Shown: positions 52,397 through 60,356 of the stretch, piece by piece
Position numbering within the stretch: the first letter of the stretch is position 1
Layout: every line of letters begins with the position of its first letter
Source of the DNA: Rubellimicrobium roseum
Lineage (GTDB): Bacteria; Pseudomonadota; Alphaproteobacteria; Rhodobacterales; Rhodobacteraceae
NCBI RefSeq assembly: GCF_006152145.1
Contig: NZ_VDFV01000001.1
Location: forward strand, 186,001-250,000
Length of the DNA: 64,000 nucleotides
Direction: 5' to 3'
Notes under the pieces: model-generated
What the model was told of the DNA's origin: nothing
The model's database searches: none
What the model saw: the letters and a program-made list of their open reading frames with translations, nothing else
Position numbers and translations under genes: made by a program

Positions 52397-52895
52397 TGCC
52401 ACTCCCGCGACGTGCCTTCGGCCGAACGGCGAGCCCCTGCTCCGGTTCCAGTCCGTCCGGCCAGCGCGGCGATGAACGGCGCGCAGCACGGGATGCCGTC
52501 CGGGTCTCGCACCCGTCAGTCTGTCAGGAACGCCGTGGCGATAGCGTCCCAATTCCGAGAACTGGGGACGACATCTGACAAGTGACGAACTCTGGCAATC
52601 ACGCCAGGGGGCAGTCGGGCACAGGTTGGATTTCGCTGGTCACAGCAATGTGTCCCAGGACTGCCGAGAGGCACGCGCCGCCTTACCTAAAGGCTGCGCT
52701 GAACCGGGCGATGGCCACGGATCGTGTTACCCTCTCATCGGCCGCCTCCGACGTCCCAGCGGAAGGGGCGGTTACGCGAGGAGTCTGAAACCGACGAACG
52801 GCTCGGTTGCATAGGTTAAGGCGGCGGGCGCCGAATCATGGCCTTTTCTGGACATCGGCGGCCGGAAGCTGGCCGTGCTCCCGGAGGTGCAGCCC
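52397..52895. other. Non-coding divergent region between patatin and sigma factor genes
   Basis: About 500 nt with no supported gene. I looked for a NepR-like anti-sigma peptide and for PhyR and found neither. A small hairpin CTGGC-AATCAC-GCCAG is near 52605. No clear GGAAC/CGTT (EcfG) promoter was found. The region is less GC-biased in its middle, which may hold promoters or a small RNA that I cannot resolve. Confidence 0.5.
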
Positions 52896-53432
52896 GTGAC
52901 GATTCCTGCCCGTCTCTCCCCGTCCCTTGCCCAGCCCGCCTGTTCGGCGCGCTTCGACCAAGAGGTGCTGGACCTGCGTCCGGCGCTCGTGGCCTTTGCG
53001 CGGCGCCTGCTGCGACAGGAAGCGGATGTCGAGGACCTCGTGCAGGAAACGATCGTGAAGGCCCTGGCGGCGCGGCACCGCTTTCGCGAGGGGACGAACC
53101 TCAAGGCCTGGCTCTTCACCATCATGCGCAACAGCTTCAACACGCGCTGGCGCCGGTCGCGGCGCGAGACGACGCCGGGCTCCGAGGTGATCGAGTTGGG
53201 CGCGGTGATGCCCTCGACGCAGGCCACCGACCTCTGGGCGCGACAGGCGCTGGAACGGCTGATGAAGGACCTCTCGCCCGCGCATCGCGAGATCCTGATC
53301 CTGATTCCGGTCATGGGCTTGGGCTACGAGGACGCGGCCGAGGTCTGCAACTGCTCGATCGGGACCGTGAAGAGCCGCCTCAACCGGGCGCGGATGGCCT
53401 TGGCCGCGCTGGTGGGCGGGTCGGAGCCATGA
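52896..53432 (+). CDS. ECF-family RNA polymerase sigma factor (EcfG/ECF15-like)
   Basis: 178 aa if initiated at the GTG at 52896, preferred because GGAGGTG lies 6 nt upstream; a GTG at 52875 would add 7 residues. Region 2 is FARRLLRQEADVEDLVQETIVKAL with the RNAP-binding and -10 recognition helices, followed by LKAWLFTIMRN. Region 4 is ILILIPVMGLGYEDAAEVCNCSIGTVKSRLNRAR. The combination is close to EcfG general-stress sigma factors. No anti-sigma gene is adjacent. It is convergent with a Crp/Fnr gene and near an HWE-type sensor. Confidence 0.85.
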   Translation: MTIPARLSPSLAQPACSARFDQEVLDLRPALVAFARRLLRQEADVEDLVQETIVKALAARHRFREGTNLKAWLFTIMRNSFNTRWRRSRRETTPGSEVIELGAVMPSTQATDLWARQALERLMKDLSPAHREILILIPVMGLGYEDAAEVCNCSIGTVKSRLNRARMALAALVGGSEP

Positions 53433-53443
53433 CGGACGGCCCA

Positions 53444-54235
53444 TCAGCCCGGAAGGGGGCCGTCCTCGGAGCTGCAATTGGCGTCGAGGTGGCGTCCCTC
53501 GCGTCCGAGATGCAGGTAGTTGGCGGAGAAGAGCGAGGCCACCTGGAGCGCGTCAAGATCGCGGATCGTCATCACGCGCTCGCGGATCTCCACAAGCCCC
53601 TCGTCCCGCACCGCCTGGAACGTGCGGCTCACGTGGACCGTCGAGAGTCCGGTGATGTCGGCGATCATGGTCTGGGTCAGGGGGAACTCGCAACTCAGCC
53701 CCCGCGTCCGGCCGGCGGCGCTGAGGCGCAGGAAGACCTCGCACAGCAGATGCGTGATCCGTTCGAAGGCGGTGCGGCTGCCGAGATTCATCAGCCACTC
53801 CCGCTGGATGGCCGTCCCCACCAGCGAGTCCCACCAGAGGGCCTGCAGCAGGCGCGGATGGGCGAGCGTCACCTCTTCGAACAGCTCGCGCGAGATCTGC
53901 GCCATGGTGAGCGGTGTCACCGCGCCGATGAAATGGTCCATCTCGCGCAGGACGAAGACGTTGAGATCACAGATGTCGCCCGGCAGGAACAGGCCCAGCA
54001 CCTGGCGGCGCCCGTCCTCCAGGTACTTGTAGCGGCAGGCCCAGCCTTCGATGACCAGGCGCACCACGCGGGGGTCCTCGCCTTCCCGCACCACGTCGTC
54101 CTTGGCGCGGAAGCGCTGGGGCCGCTCAGACCACAGGCGCACCGCCGCGGAACGGTCCTCGGCGGACAGCCGGGTGTAGTTCTCCAGCTTGCGGAGGAAA
54201 GGATTGAGCGGTGAAGACGGGGCGGCGGCTCGCAT
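53444..54235 (-). CDS. Crp/Fnr family transcriptional regulator
   Basis: 263 aa. Residues ~15-130 are a cyclic-nucleotide-binding-like beta-roll (RFRAKDDVVREGEDP, then LFLPGDICDLNVF). A dimer helix and a C-terminal Crp-type helix-turn-helix follow (LTQTMIADITGLSTVHVSRTFQAVRDEGLVEI). No N-terminal cysteine cluster for an Fe-S centre is present, so it is not an FNR-type oxygen sensor. Such genes commonly accompany stress sensors in alphaproteobacteria. Its stop faces the sigma factor stop 11 nt away. Confidence 0.9.
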   Translation of the reverse strand: MRAAAPSSPLNPFLRKLENYTRLSAEDRSAAVRLWSERPQRFRAKDDVVREGEDPRVVRLVIEGWACRYKYLEDGRRQVLGLFLPGDICDLNVFVLREMDHFIGAVTPLTMAQISRELFEEVTLAHPRLLQALWWDSLVGTAIQREWLMNLGSRTAFERITHLLCEVFLRLSAAGRTRGLSCEFPLTQTMIADITGLSTVHVSRTFQAVRDEGLVEIRERVMTIRDLDALQVASLFSANYLHLGREGRHLDANCSSEDGPLPG

Positions 54236-54265
54236 GGAGCGGAACCTTTTCCCAAAGCCAGGCTT

Positions 54266-54285
54266 GCGACCTTAACATAGGTTGC
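54266..54285. promoter_or_regulatory. Imperfect inverted repeat GCGACCT-N6-AGGTTGC
   Basis: Seven-base arms with one mismatch around TAACAT, located 31 nt upstream of the Crp/Fnr start and in the divergent gap to the sensor gene. It could be an autoregulatory operator. It does not match the E. coli Crp or Fnr consensus. Confidence 0.4.
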
Positions 54286-54422
54286 GCGGTGCGCGTGTCC
54301 GGTGTGCGCTGGCCGCGTGGGAAAGGTCGGCAGAGAGCGATGGGCGGAACGCGAGCAGAGCACGGCAGGGGCGGCGGGCCCCGGCGGACCGTGAGCTCCG
54401 TCCCTCTAGGCGGAGGCGCGCG

Positions 54423-55772
54423 ATGAACGTCCCGCAACGTCGCGATCGGGCGGGCGACCAGCGGCTGCGGGCGGTCCTGCGCGCCTGCGGGCAGACACCT
54501 TTCCGGCTCAGCGCCGACCTGTCGCTCCTGGAGATCCTGGCAGGTGGAAAGCTCGCGTCCGGCGCACCCGAATCCTTGGCGGACTGGGTCGCGCGACGCG
54601 TTCCCGCCGAGGATCACGACGCGTTGCGGAGGGCTTTGGCGGAAGCGCGGATCCGCGGGACGGCGATCGACATCGAGCATCGCGTCTACCAGCCGGCTGG
54701 TGGAGTCGCCTGGATGCGCTCGCGTGCGGTGCCGGTAACGGACGGAGAGGGTCGGATCGAGGAATGGCTGGGCGCGGCCGAAGACGTGACCACCCGGCGC
54801 GAGGACCGCGAGCGGCTGGCCATCGCCATCGACGTCGCCGGCCTGTCCACCTGGGACTGGAATCTGATCACGGGCGAGGTCGCCTGGAACGACGGGCATT
54901 TCCGCCTTTACGGATACACGCCAGGCGAGGTGACGCCCGACTATGAGGCTTGGTCCTCACGCGTGCATCCCGACGACCTGCCGGAGGTCGAAGAGCGTCT
55001 CAGGCGGGCTCGCGACGAGCACGGCCCTTACGCGGCCGAGTTCCGCATACGGCCCGACGGGGAGGGCCAGGTGCGCTGGTGCCGCGCCGCCGGCCGCTTC
55101 GAGCGCGACGCTATGGGCCTGCCGGTGCGCATGATAGGGATCATGCAGGACGTGACAGGGCTCAAGGAGGCCGAGGCGCGCCAGCGCTGGCTCATGGCCG
55201 AGTTCCAGCGGCAGGTGCGCAACAGCCTGTCGGTGATCCGCTCCATCGTGCGCCGCAGCGCCCAGGCCGCGACGGGAAAGGACAGTTACGCCACCCATCT
55301 GGAAGGGCGGATCGCCGCCGTGACGCGGGTGCACGCGGCGATGATGCGGACGCCCGGGGTGGGACTGGAGCTGGAGACGATCCTGCGGGACGAGATGCAG
55401 GTCGCGGCCGTGGACGAAAGCCGGATGCGGCTTGACGGACCGCCGCTGCGTCTGCCGGCACGGATGGTGGAAATGATGGCGCTGGCGCTGCATGAGCTGG
55501 TCACCAATGCCATCAAGTTCGGCGCGCTGGCCACGCCGGCCGGTCGCGTCGAGGTCACCTGGGAGGTGATGGAGGACGAGCCGCCCTGCCTTCGGCTCTT
55601 CTGGCGCGAGTCGGGCAGCGGCCAGGCGCGCGCGTCCCGGCGCAAAGGCTTCGGGACGGAGCTCCTGGAGCGGATGCTTCCCTATTCGCTGGGTGCGCGG
55701 ACCCGGATCGAGCACGGGCCCGAGGGGCTGGCCTGTGCCATCGAAATGCCGCTGCGTCCCGACCGCGCCTGA
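54423..55772 (+). CDS. PAS-domain HWE-type sensor, phosphoacceptor histidine replaced
   Basis: 449 aa with GGAGG upstream. Two PAS domains are visible (about 35-125 and 130-250; the second has WDWNLITGEVAWNDG, HPDD and VTGLKEAE). A HWE/HisKA_2-type catalytic region follows, with ATPase motif HELVTNAIKFGAL (His357 onward) and WRESGSG...GFGTELLE. The dimerisation helix reads EFQRQVRNSLSVI where HWE kinases read ELNHRVKN, placing Arg263 at the phosphoacceptor position. It may be a pseudokinase or a partner subunit. No transmembrane segment is seen, so it is soluble. Its position beside an EcfG-like sigma suggests stress signalling. Confidence 0.88.
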   Translation: MNVPQRRDRAGDQRLRAVLRACGQTPFRLSADLSLLEILAGGKLASGAPESLADWVARRVPAEDHDALRRALAEARIRGTAIDIEHRVYQPAGGVAWMRSRAVPVTDGEGRIEEWLGAAEDVTTRREDRERLAIAIDVAGLSTWDWNLITGEVAWNDGHFRLYGYTPGEVTPDYEAWSSRVHPDDLPEVEERLRRARDEHGPYAAEFRIRPDGEGQVRWCRAAGRFERDAMGLPVRMIGIMQDVTGLKEAEARQRWLMAEFQRQVRNSLSVIRSIVRRSAQAATGKDSYATHLEGRIAAVTRVHAAMMRTPGVGLELETILRDEMQVAAVDESRMRLDGPPLRLPARMVEMMALALHELVTNAIKFGALATPAGRVEVTWEVMEDEPPCLRLFWRESGSGQARASRRKGFGTELLERMLPYSLGARTRIEHGPEGLACAIEMPLRPDRA

Positions 55773-55850
55773 GCCAGACCGGACCGGCTTGCGCCCGGCC
55801 GCGCGGCAGGTCATCCCTGCGGCAATTCCAACGAGCCGGACCCCTTCCCC

Positions 55851-56867
55851 GTGCTGAGCGACCGCAAGAACCAGCATCTCGACATCGTCCTGGGTGGCAG
55901 GGGGCGCGGCGGCTCGCGCACGGGCCTCGACGCGGTGGAGTTCGTCCATGTCGCGCTGCCAGAGCTGCACATGGACGAGATCGATCTGTCCACCGAGTTC
56001 CTGGGCCGGCGCATCGCCGCGCCGCTGCTGGTGAGCTCCATGACCGGCGGCCCAGCGCGGGCCGAGGCGATCAACCGTCATCTGGCCGAAGCATGCCAGG
56101 CGCTTGGGCTGCCTCTCGCTGTGGGCTCGCAGCGCGTGGCTCTGGAAGCGGGCGAGGCCGGGGGGCTCGGGGCGGAGCTGCGGCGGATCGCGCCGGGGGT
56201 GCCGCTTCTGGCGAACTTCGGGGCGGCGCAACTCAACACCGGCTTCGGGGCCGAGGAGGCACGGCGGGCGGTGGAGATGATCGGTGCGGATGCGCTCATC
56301 ATCCATCTCAACCCTTTGCAGGAGGCCGTTCAGCCCGAGGGGGACCGTGACTGGCGCGGGCTTCTGTCCCGCATCGAGGCCTTGGCGCGGGGGCTGCCCG
56401 TTCCGGTCGTGGCCAAGGAGGTGGGAGCGGGGCTGTCGGGCGCCGTGGCGCGGCGGCTCTGGGATGTGGGGGTGCGGGTGCTGGACGTTGCGGGCGCAGG
56501 TGGCACGAGCTGGGCCGCTGTCGAAGCCGAGCGGGCGCGCAGCTCCCGGCAGGCGGCGGTGGCGCGCGCCTTCGCGAGCTGGGGCATCCCCACGGCGCAG
56601 GCCATCGCCGAGGTACGTGCGGCTTGCCCCGAAGCAGTGGTGATCGGCTCGGGCGGCATACGCGACGGACTGGACGTGGCGCGCGCCATTCGGCTGGGGG
56701 CCGACGTCGTCGGGCAGGCCTCGGGGCTGCTGGAGGCCGCGACGCGTTCGGCCGAGGCGGTCGTGGATCACTTCGGCACGGTGATGGACCAGCTCCGCGT
56801 GGCCTGCTTCTGCACGGGGTCGGCAAATCTTGCGGCGCTGCGGAGCGCAGAGCTGCAGGCGACCTAG
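55851..56867 (+). CDS. fni: Type 2 isopentenyl-diphosphate delta-isomerase
   Basis: 338 aa, GTG start ([16 protein letters not shown]). Family landmarks are [14 protein letters not shown], the FMN-contact segment [30 protein letters not shown] with the metal-binding region, VAKEVGAG and GSGGIRDG. It interconverts IPP and DMAPP using FMN and Mg2+. It supplies precursors to the terpenoid genes next to it. It is convergent with hpnE; the two stop codons overlap in the palindrome CTAG (56864-56867). Confidence 0.93.
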   Translation: MLSDRKNQHLDIVLGGRGRGGSRTGLDAVEFVHVALPELHMDEIDLSTEFLGRRIAAPLLVSSMTGGPARAEAINRHLAEACQALGLPLAVGSQRVALEAGEAGGLGAELRRIAPGVPLLANFGAAQLNTGFGAEEARRAVEMIGADALIIHLNPLQEAVQPEGDRDWRGLLSRIEALARGLPVPVVAKEVGAGLSGAVARRLWDVGVRVLDVAGAGGTSWAAVEAERARSSRQAAVARAFASWGIPTAQAIAEVRAACPEAVVIGSGGIRDGLDVARAIRLGADVVGQASGLLEAATRSAEAVVDHFGTVMDQLRVACFCTGSANLAALRSAELQAT

Positions 56868-58123
56868 GCCGCGAGCGCGCGCGCTGCTGCGCGACGGCCC
56901 GAGATCACCGCCCCCTCCAGCGTCGCGGGCAGGCCCGTGTTCACATGGTCGCCCGCGAGAACGAGGTTGCGCCAGGGCGTTACCGTAGCGGGGCGGAGAG
57001 CGGCGCCTTCCGGCGACTGATCGAAGGTTGCCGCTCGCTCGCGAAGGAGGCGGCGGGCGAGCGGCGGCACGTCGCGCAGGTCGAGGGCACGGGCGACCTC
57101 GGACCAGAGGAGATCCAACGCTTCCTCGCGGCCCAGAGCGCCCACGGGCGTGGCCTCGGCCGCGGACACGGTGACGGAAAGCACGTCGCCGCGCCGGAAC
57201 AGCCATTGGGCGTTCGAGGACAGGAGTCCCAGAAGCGGTGGCGCGGCGGAGGCGAGCTCGGGCGACACGAGGAAATGCGCATTGAGGATCGAAGGGCCCG
57301 GGAATGGCCGCGGCAGGCCGGGCAGGAGGTCGTTCAACGCCACAGGCGGGACAGCCAGCACGAGGCGGTCGCGCGGACCGAGTGCGACGCGGGTACCATC
57401 GGTGAAGGCCAGTGCCTCGGCTCGGTCCCCGTCGAGGGCGAGGCCCGCGAGGGGCGCGCGGAAACGGATCTCAACACCCATCTGCCGCAGGCGTGCCACG
57501 GCGGGGTCGATCAACGCCTCGCCCAGACCTTCCGGGGCCAGGACCGGGCGGCAGGCGCGGGCGCCGCGGAAGAAGCTGCGCAAGAGCGCCGCCCGCAGGA
57601 GGGCGGCCGATCCGACTTCGGGCGGCATGTTGAGAACGGCGGTGGTCATGGGTTCCCAGAAGGTGCGCCACATGGGGCCGCGGTCGCGCACGGCTTCGGC
57701 CACCGTGCGGCCCGGCCCGGCCATGAGGAGGGCGCCGACGCCCGAAAGCGCTGCACCGGGCGTCGCTCCTGGCGGGCGACTGTCCGGGCGGAGCGCCTCA
57801 CGCGGGGTCGCAGGCACCCGCACCGTCCAGCGGGCTCCGTTCGCGAGGTCCACGAAGGGAAAGGCGGCGTCGGGCAGCATGACCAACCGGTCCGCCGCGC
57901 CGATGCGGACGGCGTGCGACAGGACGGCGGCGTTCCCCGACAGCATGAGGTGGTTGCCGTTGTCGATGCGGCGGTCCAGCACCGCATCATGGTAGCTGCG
58001 ACAGCGCCCGCCCGGCTTGGGCGAGCCCTCGTGCAGGGTTACCCGGGCGCCTGCCTCGGCAAGGTCGAGCGCGCAGGCAAGGCCGGCGAGGCCCGCGCCG
58101 ATGACATGGACGTGACCCGTCAC
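56864..58123 (-). CDS. hpnE: Hydroxysqualene dehydroxylase HpnE
   Basis: 419 aa FAD-dependent amine-oxidase-like protein. It begins [21 protein letters not shown] and has [21 protein letters not shown], which is typical of HpnE. The C-terminus carries [27 protein letters not shown]. HpnE reduces hydroxysqualene to squalene in the HpnC-HpnD-HpnE route. The three genes are consecutive with 4-nt overlaps, transcribed hpnC, hpnD, hpnE. Confidence 0.9.
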   Translation of the reverse strand: MTGHVHVIGAGLAGLACALDLAEAGARVTLHEGSPKPGGRCRSYHDAVLDRRIDNGNHLMLSGNAAVLSHAVRIGAADRLVMLPDAAFPFVDLANGARWTVRVPATPREALRPDSRPPGATPGAALSGVGALLMAGPGRTVAEAVRDRGPMWRTFWEPMTTAVLNMPPEVGSAALLRAALLRSFFRGARACRPVLAPEGLGEALIDPAVARLRQMGVEIRFRAPLAGLALDGDRAEALAFTDGTRVALGPRDRLVLAVPPVALNDLLPGLPRPFPGPSILNAHFLVSPELASAAPPLLGLLSSNAQWLFRRGDVLSVTVSAAEATPVGALGREEALDLLWSEVARALDLRDVPPLARRLLRERAATFDQSPEGAALRPATVTPWRNLVLAGDHVNTGLPATLEGAVISGRRAAARALAA

Positions 58124-58983
58124 CGCCAGGTGAGCCCCCCCGCCGCGCAGGCCAGCCCGTCCGCTGCCTTGCGCCAGCCGGAACGGCGGGCAGGCGGACG
58201 GGTCCAGTCAGCCTCCATCTGACCGAGTAGCCGCTCGTAGGGACCCATCATGACCAGAGCCGGAAGTATCCTGGGCCAGGAATGGGCACCCTGCGCGGCG
58301 CGGGCACGCTGGAACTGCGTCCGGGCCACCAGTCCGAGCTGGCGGCGCACCTCGGGCAGGGCGGGATGTCGACATGCCAAGTCGGGATCGGGCGGGATGC
58401 CGGCGGCTTCGAGCAGCGGCGCAGGCAGGTAGAGGCGGCCCATTCCCGCGTCCTCCTCCACGTCGCGCAGGATGTTGGTGAGCTGCATCGCACGAGCGAG
58501 CGAGAGTCCGAAGCGGCGCGAGACGTCGCCGCGCCAGGCCCCGAAGATGCGCATGGACAGGAGCCCTACGGCTCCGGCCACGCATCGCACGTATCGCTCC
58601 AGTCTGACAGGATCGGGCGCCACCATGCCTTCGGCGTCCATGCGCATGCCTTCGAGGATCAGGTCGAACTCGCGACGTGGCAGGGCATAGATCTCGGCCG
58701 CGCGCACCAGCTCCTCGCCCACGGGCGTGCGAGGGATGCGGCGGAAGATGCGCCCAACCTCATCCTCCCAGAGCGCCAGGCCTTCCGCCTTCTCGCGGGG
58801 GGAGCTGGTGCCGTCGGAAATATCATCCACGATGCGGCAAAAGGCATAAACGGCGAAGATCGCCTCGCGTCGACGACGAGGCAGCAGGCGCATTCCGGCG
58901 GCGAAGGAGGAGCCCGAGGCGGCTACGATGCGCTGGACTTGGTGCCGGGGAGCGAAGTCGGCGGGGGCGGGCAGCGCGGTCAC
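58120..58983 (-). CDS. hpnD: Presqualene diphosphate synthase HpnD
   Basis: 287 aa, GTG start inside the GTGA overlap with hpnC, preceded by AGGAAGAGG. The first Asp-rich motif is DDISDG (Asp53/Asp54), preceded by YAFCR, and the second is NILRDVEEDAG. It condenses two farnesyl diphosphates to presqualene diphosphate. Homologues may be annotated as phytoene synthases; pairing with HpnC and HpnE makes a squalene role more likely. Confidence 0.88.
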   Translation of the reverse strand: MTALPAPADFAPRHQVQRIVAASGSSFAAGMRLLPRRRREAIFAVYAFCRIVDDISDGTSSPREKAEGLALWEDEVGRIFRRIPRTPVGEELVRAAEIYALPRREFDLILEGMRMDAEGMVAPDPVRLERYVRCVAGAVGLLSMRIFGAWRGDVSRRFGLSLARAMQLTNILRDVEEDAGMGRLYLPAPLLEAAGIPPDPDLACRHPALPEVRRQLGLVARTQFQRARAAQGAHSWPRILPALVMMGPYERLLGQMEADWTRPPARRSGWRKAADGLACAAGGLTWR

Positions 58984-59819
58984 GCCTCTTCCTCCCACGC
59001 GGAGCGCTGTGCCTGAGCCGATGTTTGTCCTCTCAGCACGACCAGGGCTCCCAAGACGCCCGCCCGAGCGAAGTCGAGCCGCGAAAGCGCCACGCGCCCG
59101 GCCAACGGGTCCTGCTCGCGCAGGTGCCGCGACAGGCGTCGGGCGAGCCAGAGAATGGTCGTGGCTTCCGCCGCGAGCCGGCGCGAACGCAGCACTCCGG
59201 GCAGGTTCTCGGCACCCGTGAGGAGCGCGTCGCACTGGTCGAGCGCCCGGTCCACCGCACGCCGCAGCTGCGGCGACAGCCGGTCGGCACCCAAGTCGTC
59301 GAGCCGGGCGCCCTCCCCCACGATCCAGTCGGCGGGAAGATAGTGCCGCCCCAGCCGCAGGTGGTCGGCCCGGAGGTCCTGAAGGTGGTTCAAAACCTGC
59401 AGCGCGGTGCAGAGCTGGTCGCTGAAGACGCGCGCGGCCCGCCCCTCATCATGAAGATTGAGAAGGAAGCGGCCCACGGGATTGGCCGAATCCTCGCAGT
59501 AGGCCAAGAGTTCGCCCCAGGTGGCGCAACTGCCTCCACGCGCATCCCAGCGGAACGCCGCGAGAAGCTGGCGGGCGTGATGCGAAGGTTCGGGACGGTC
59601 GAGAGATGCAAGAGCCAAACCCTGCGGCGCACCATCCGAATCACCGTCGAGTCCAGCCTCGAACCAGGCAAGCCGCTGGAGCTTGGCCTCGGCGGCGAGC
59701 CCAGGATCGTCCGCGACATCGTCGGAATCGCGCGCGAAGCGGTAAAAGACATGGACCATTGGGCGCAGGTCGCGCCGGATCAAGAGGGAGCCAACGGGAA
59801 AATTCTCGCTTTGGCTCAT
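58980..59819 (-). CDS. hpnC: Hydroxysqualene synthase HpnC
   Basis: 279 aa from MSQSENFPVGSLLIRRDLRP, typical of HpnC. Asp-rich motif 1 is DSDDVADD and motif 2 is NHLQDLRAD. It converts presqualene diphosphate to hydroxysqualene. It is the first gene of the hpnCDE operon. The Shine-Dalgarno is weak; a perfect 12-bp palindrome lies 11 nt upstream of the ATG. Confidence 0.9.
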   Translation of the reverse strand: MSQSENFPVGSLLIRRDLRPMVHVFYRFARDSDDVADDPGLAAEAKLQRLAWFEAGLDGDSDGAPQGLALASLDRPEPSHHARQLLAAFRWDARGGSCATWGELLAYCEDSANPVGRFLLNLHDEGRAARVFSDQLCTALQVLNHLQDLRADHLRLGRHYLPADWIVGEGARLDDLGADRLSPQLRRAVDRALDQCDALLTGAENLPGVLRSRRLAAEATTILWLARRLSRHLREQDPLAGRVALSRLDFARAGVLGALVVLRGQTSAQAQRSAWEEEA

Positions 59820-59945
59820 GTGAATGGCTCGTTCGCGAACGTTTTTTCTTGGTGACGAGGGCGCATCGCGATTTAGTTCCATCCGCAGGAAAGCGGGCCG
59901 TAGGGTCCGCGCGATACAGATTGGGGTCCGGCGGTGTTTTGGCAA
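59820..59945. promoter_or_regulatory. Divergent squalene/carotenoid promoter region with 12-bp palindrome
   Basis: The 126-nt gap between hpnC and the DUF2141 gene contains CGTTCGCGAACG (59830-59841), a perfect palindrome, followed on the plus strand by TTTTTT. It is too close to hpnC to be a terminator for an upstream gene, so an operator is more likely. A GGAAC element (minus strand, at 59876-59880) is followed 18 nt later by CGTC, a poor EcfG-like match. No PpsR/CrtJ TGT-N12-ACA site was found. Confidence 0.5.
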
Positions 59946-60356
59946 ATGAAAAGAGCCTTGCATGTCGCGCTGGGCGCGCTCTTGGCTTCGCCGGCTACGG
60001 CGGCTGACCTGCGGATCGAGGTCGGGGGCCTGCGGAACGTCGAGGGCACCGTCTATGCGGCGGTCTGCACCGAGAACGAGTTTCTCCAGCCGGCCTGCGC
60101 CCATTTCGGTCGTGCCCCGGCCACCGAAGGCGTGGTGACGGTAACGGGCGTGCCGCCGGGCACCTACGCCGTTCAGGTCGTGCATGATGAGAACGACAAT
60201 CAGACACTCGATCGTCCGGGCTTCTTGCCTACTGAAGGGATGGGCTTCTCGCGCGATGCGCCCATGCGCTTCGGACCGCCTCAGTGGCGGGACGCCTCCT
60301 TCACGCTTGAAGAGCCGGGCGCGACCGTTCGCCTGACGATGAGGTATTTTCAGTGA
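59946..60356 (+). CDS. DUF2141 domain-containing secreted protein
   Basis: 136 aa starting MKRALHVALGALLASPATAADL, a clear Sec signal; a GTG 12 nt upstream is an alternative start. The mature part is a small beta-sandwich with the DUF2141 motif HDENDNQTLD and MRFGPPQWRDASF. The family is periplasmic, of unknown function, and is often found beside carotenoid genes. It overlaps the next desaturase gene by 4 nt, so it is part of the pigment operon. Confidence 0.85.
   Translation: MKRALHVALGALLASPATAADLRIEVGGLRNVEGTVYAAVCTENEFLQPACAHFGRAPATEGVVTVTGVPPGTYAVQVVHDENDNQTLDRPGFLPTEGMGFSRDAPMRFGPPQWRDASFTLEEPGATVRLTMRYFQ

Noticed and set aside
52397-52895. NepR anti-sigma gene upstream of the sigma factor
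   Set aside because: Short open frames here have no NepR-like helix motifs and no good ribosome sites.
59854-59880. EcfG-type promoter (GGAAC then CGTT) upstream of hpnC
   Set aside because: The spacing is 18 nt and the -10 reads CGTC, both off the consensus of 16-17 nt and CGTT.
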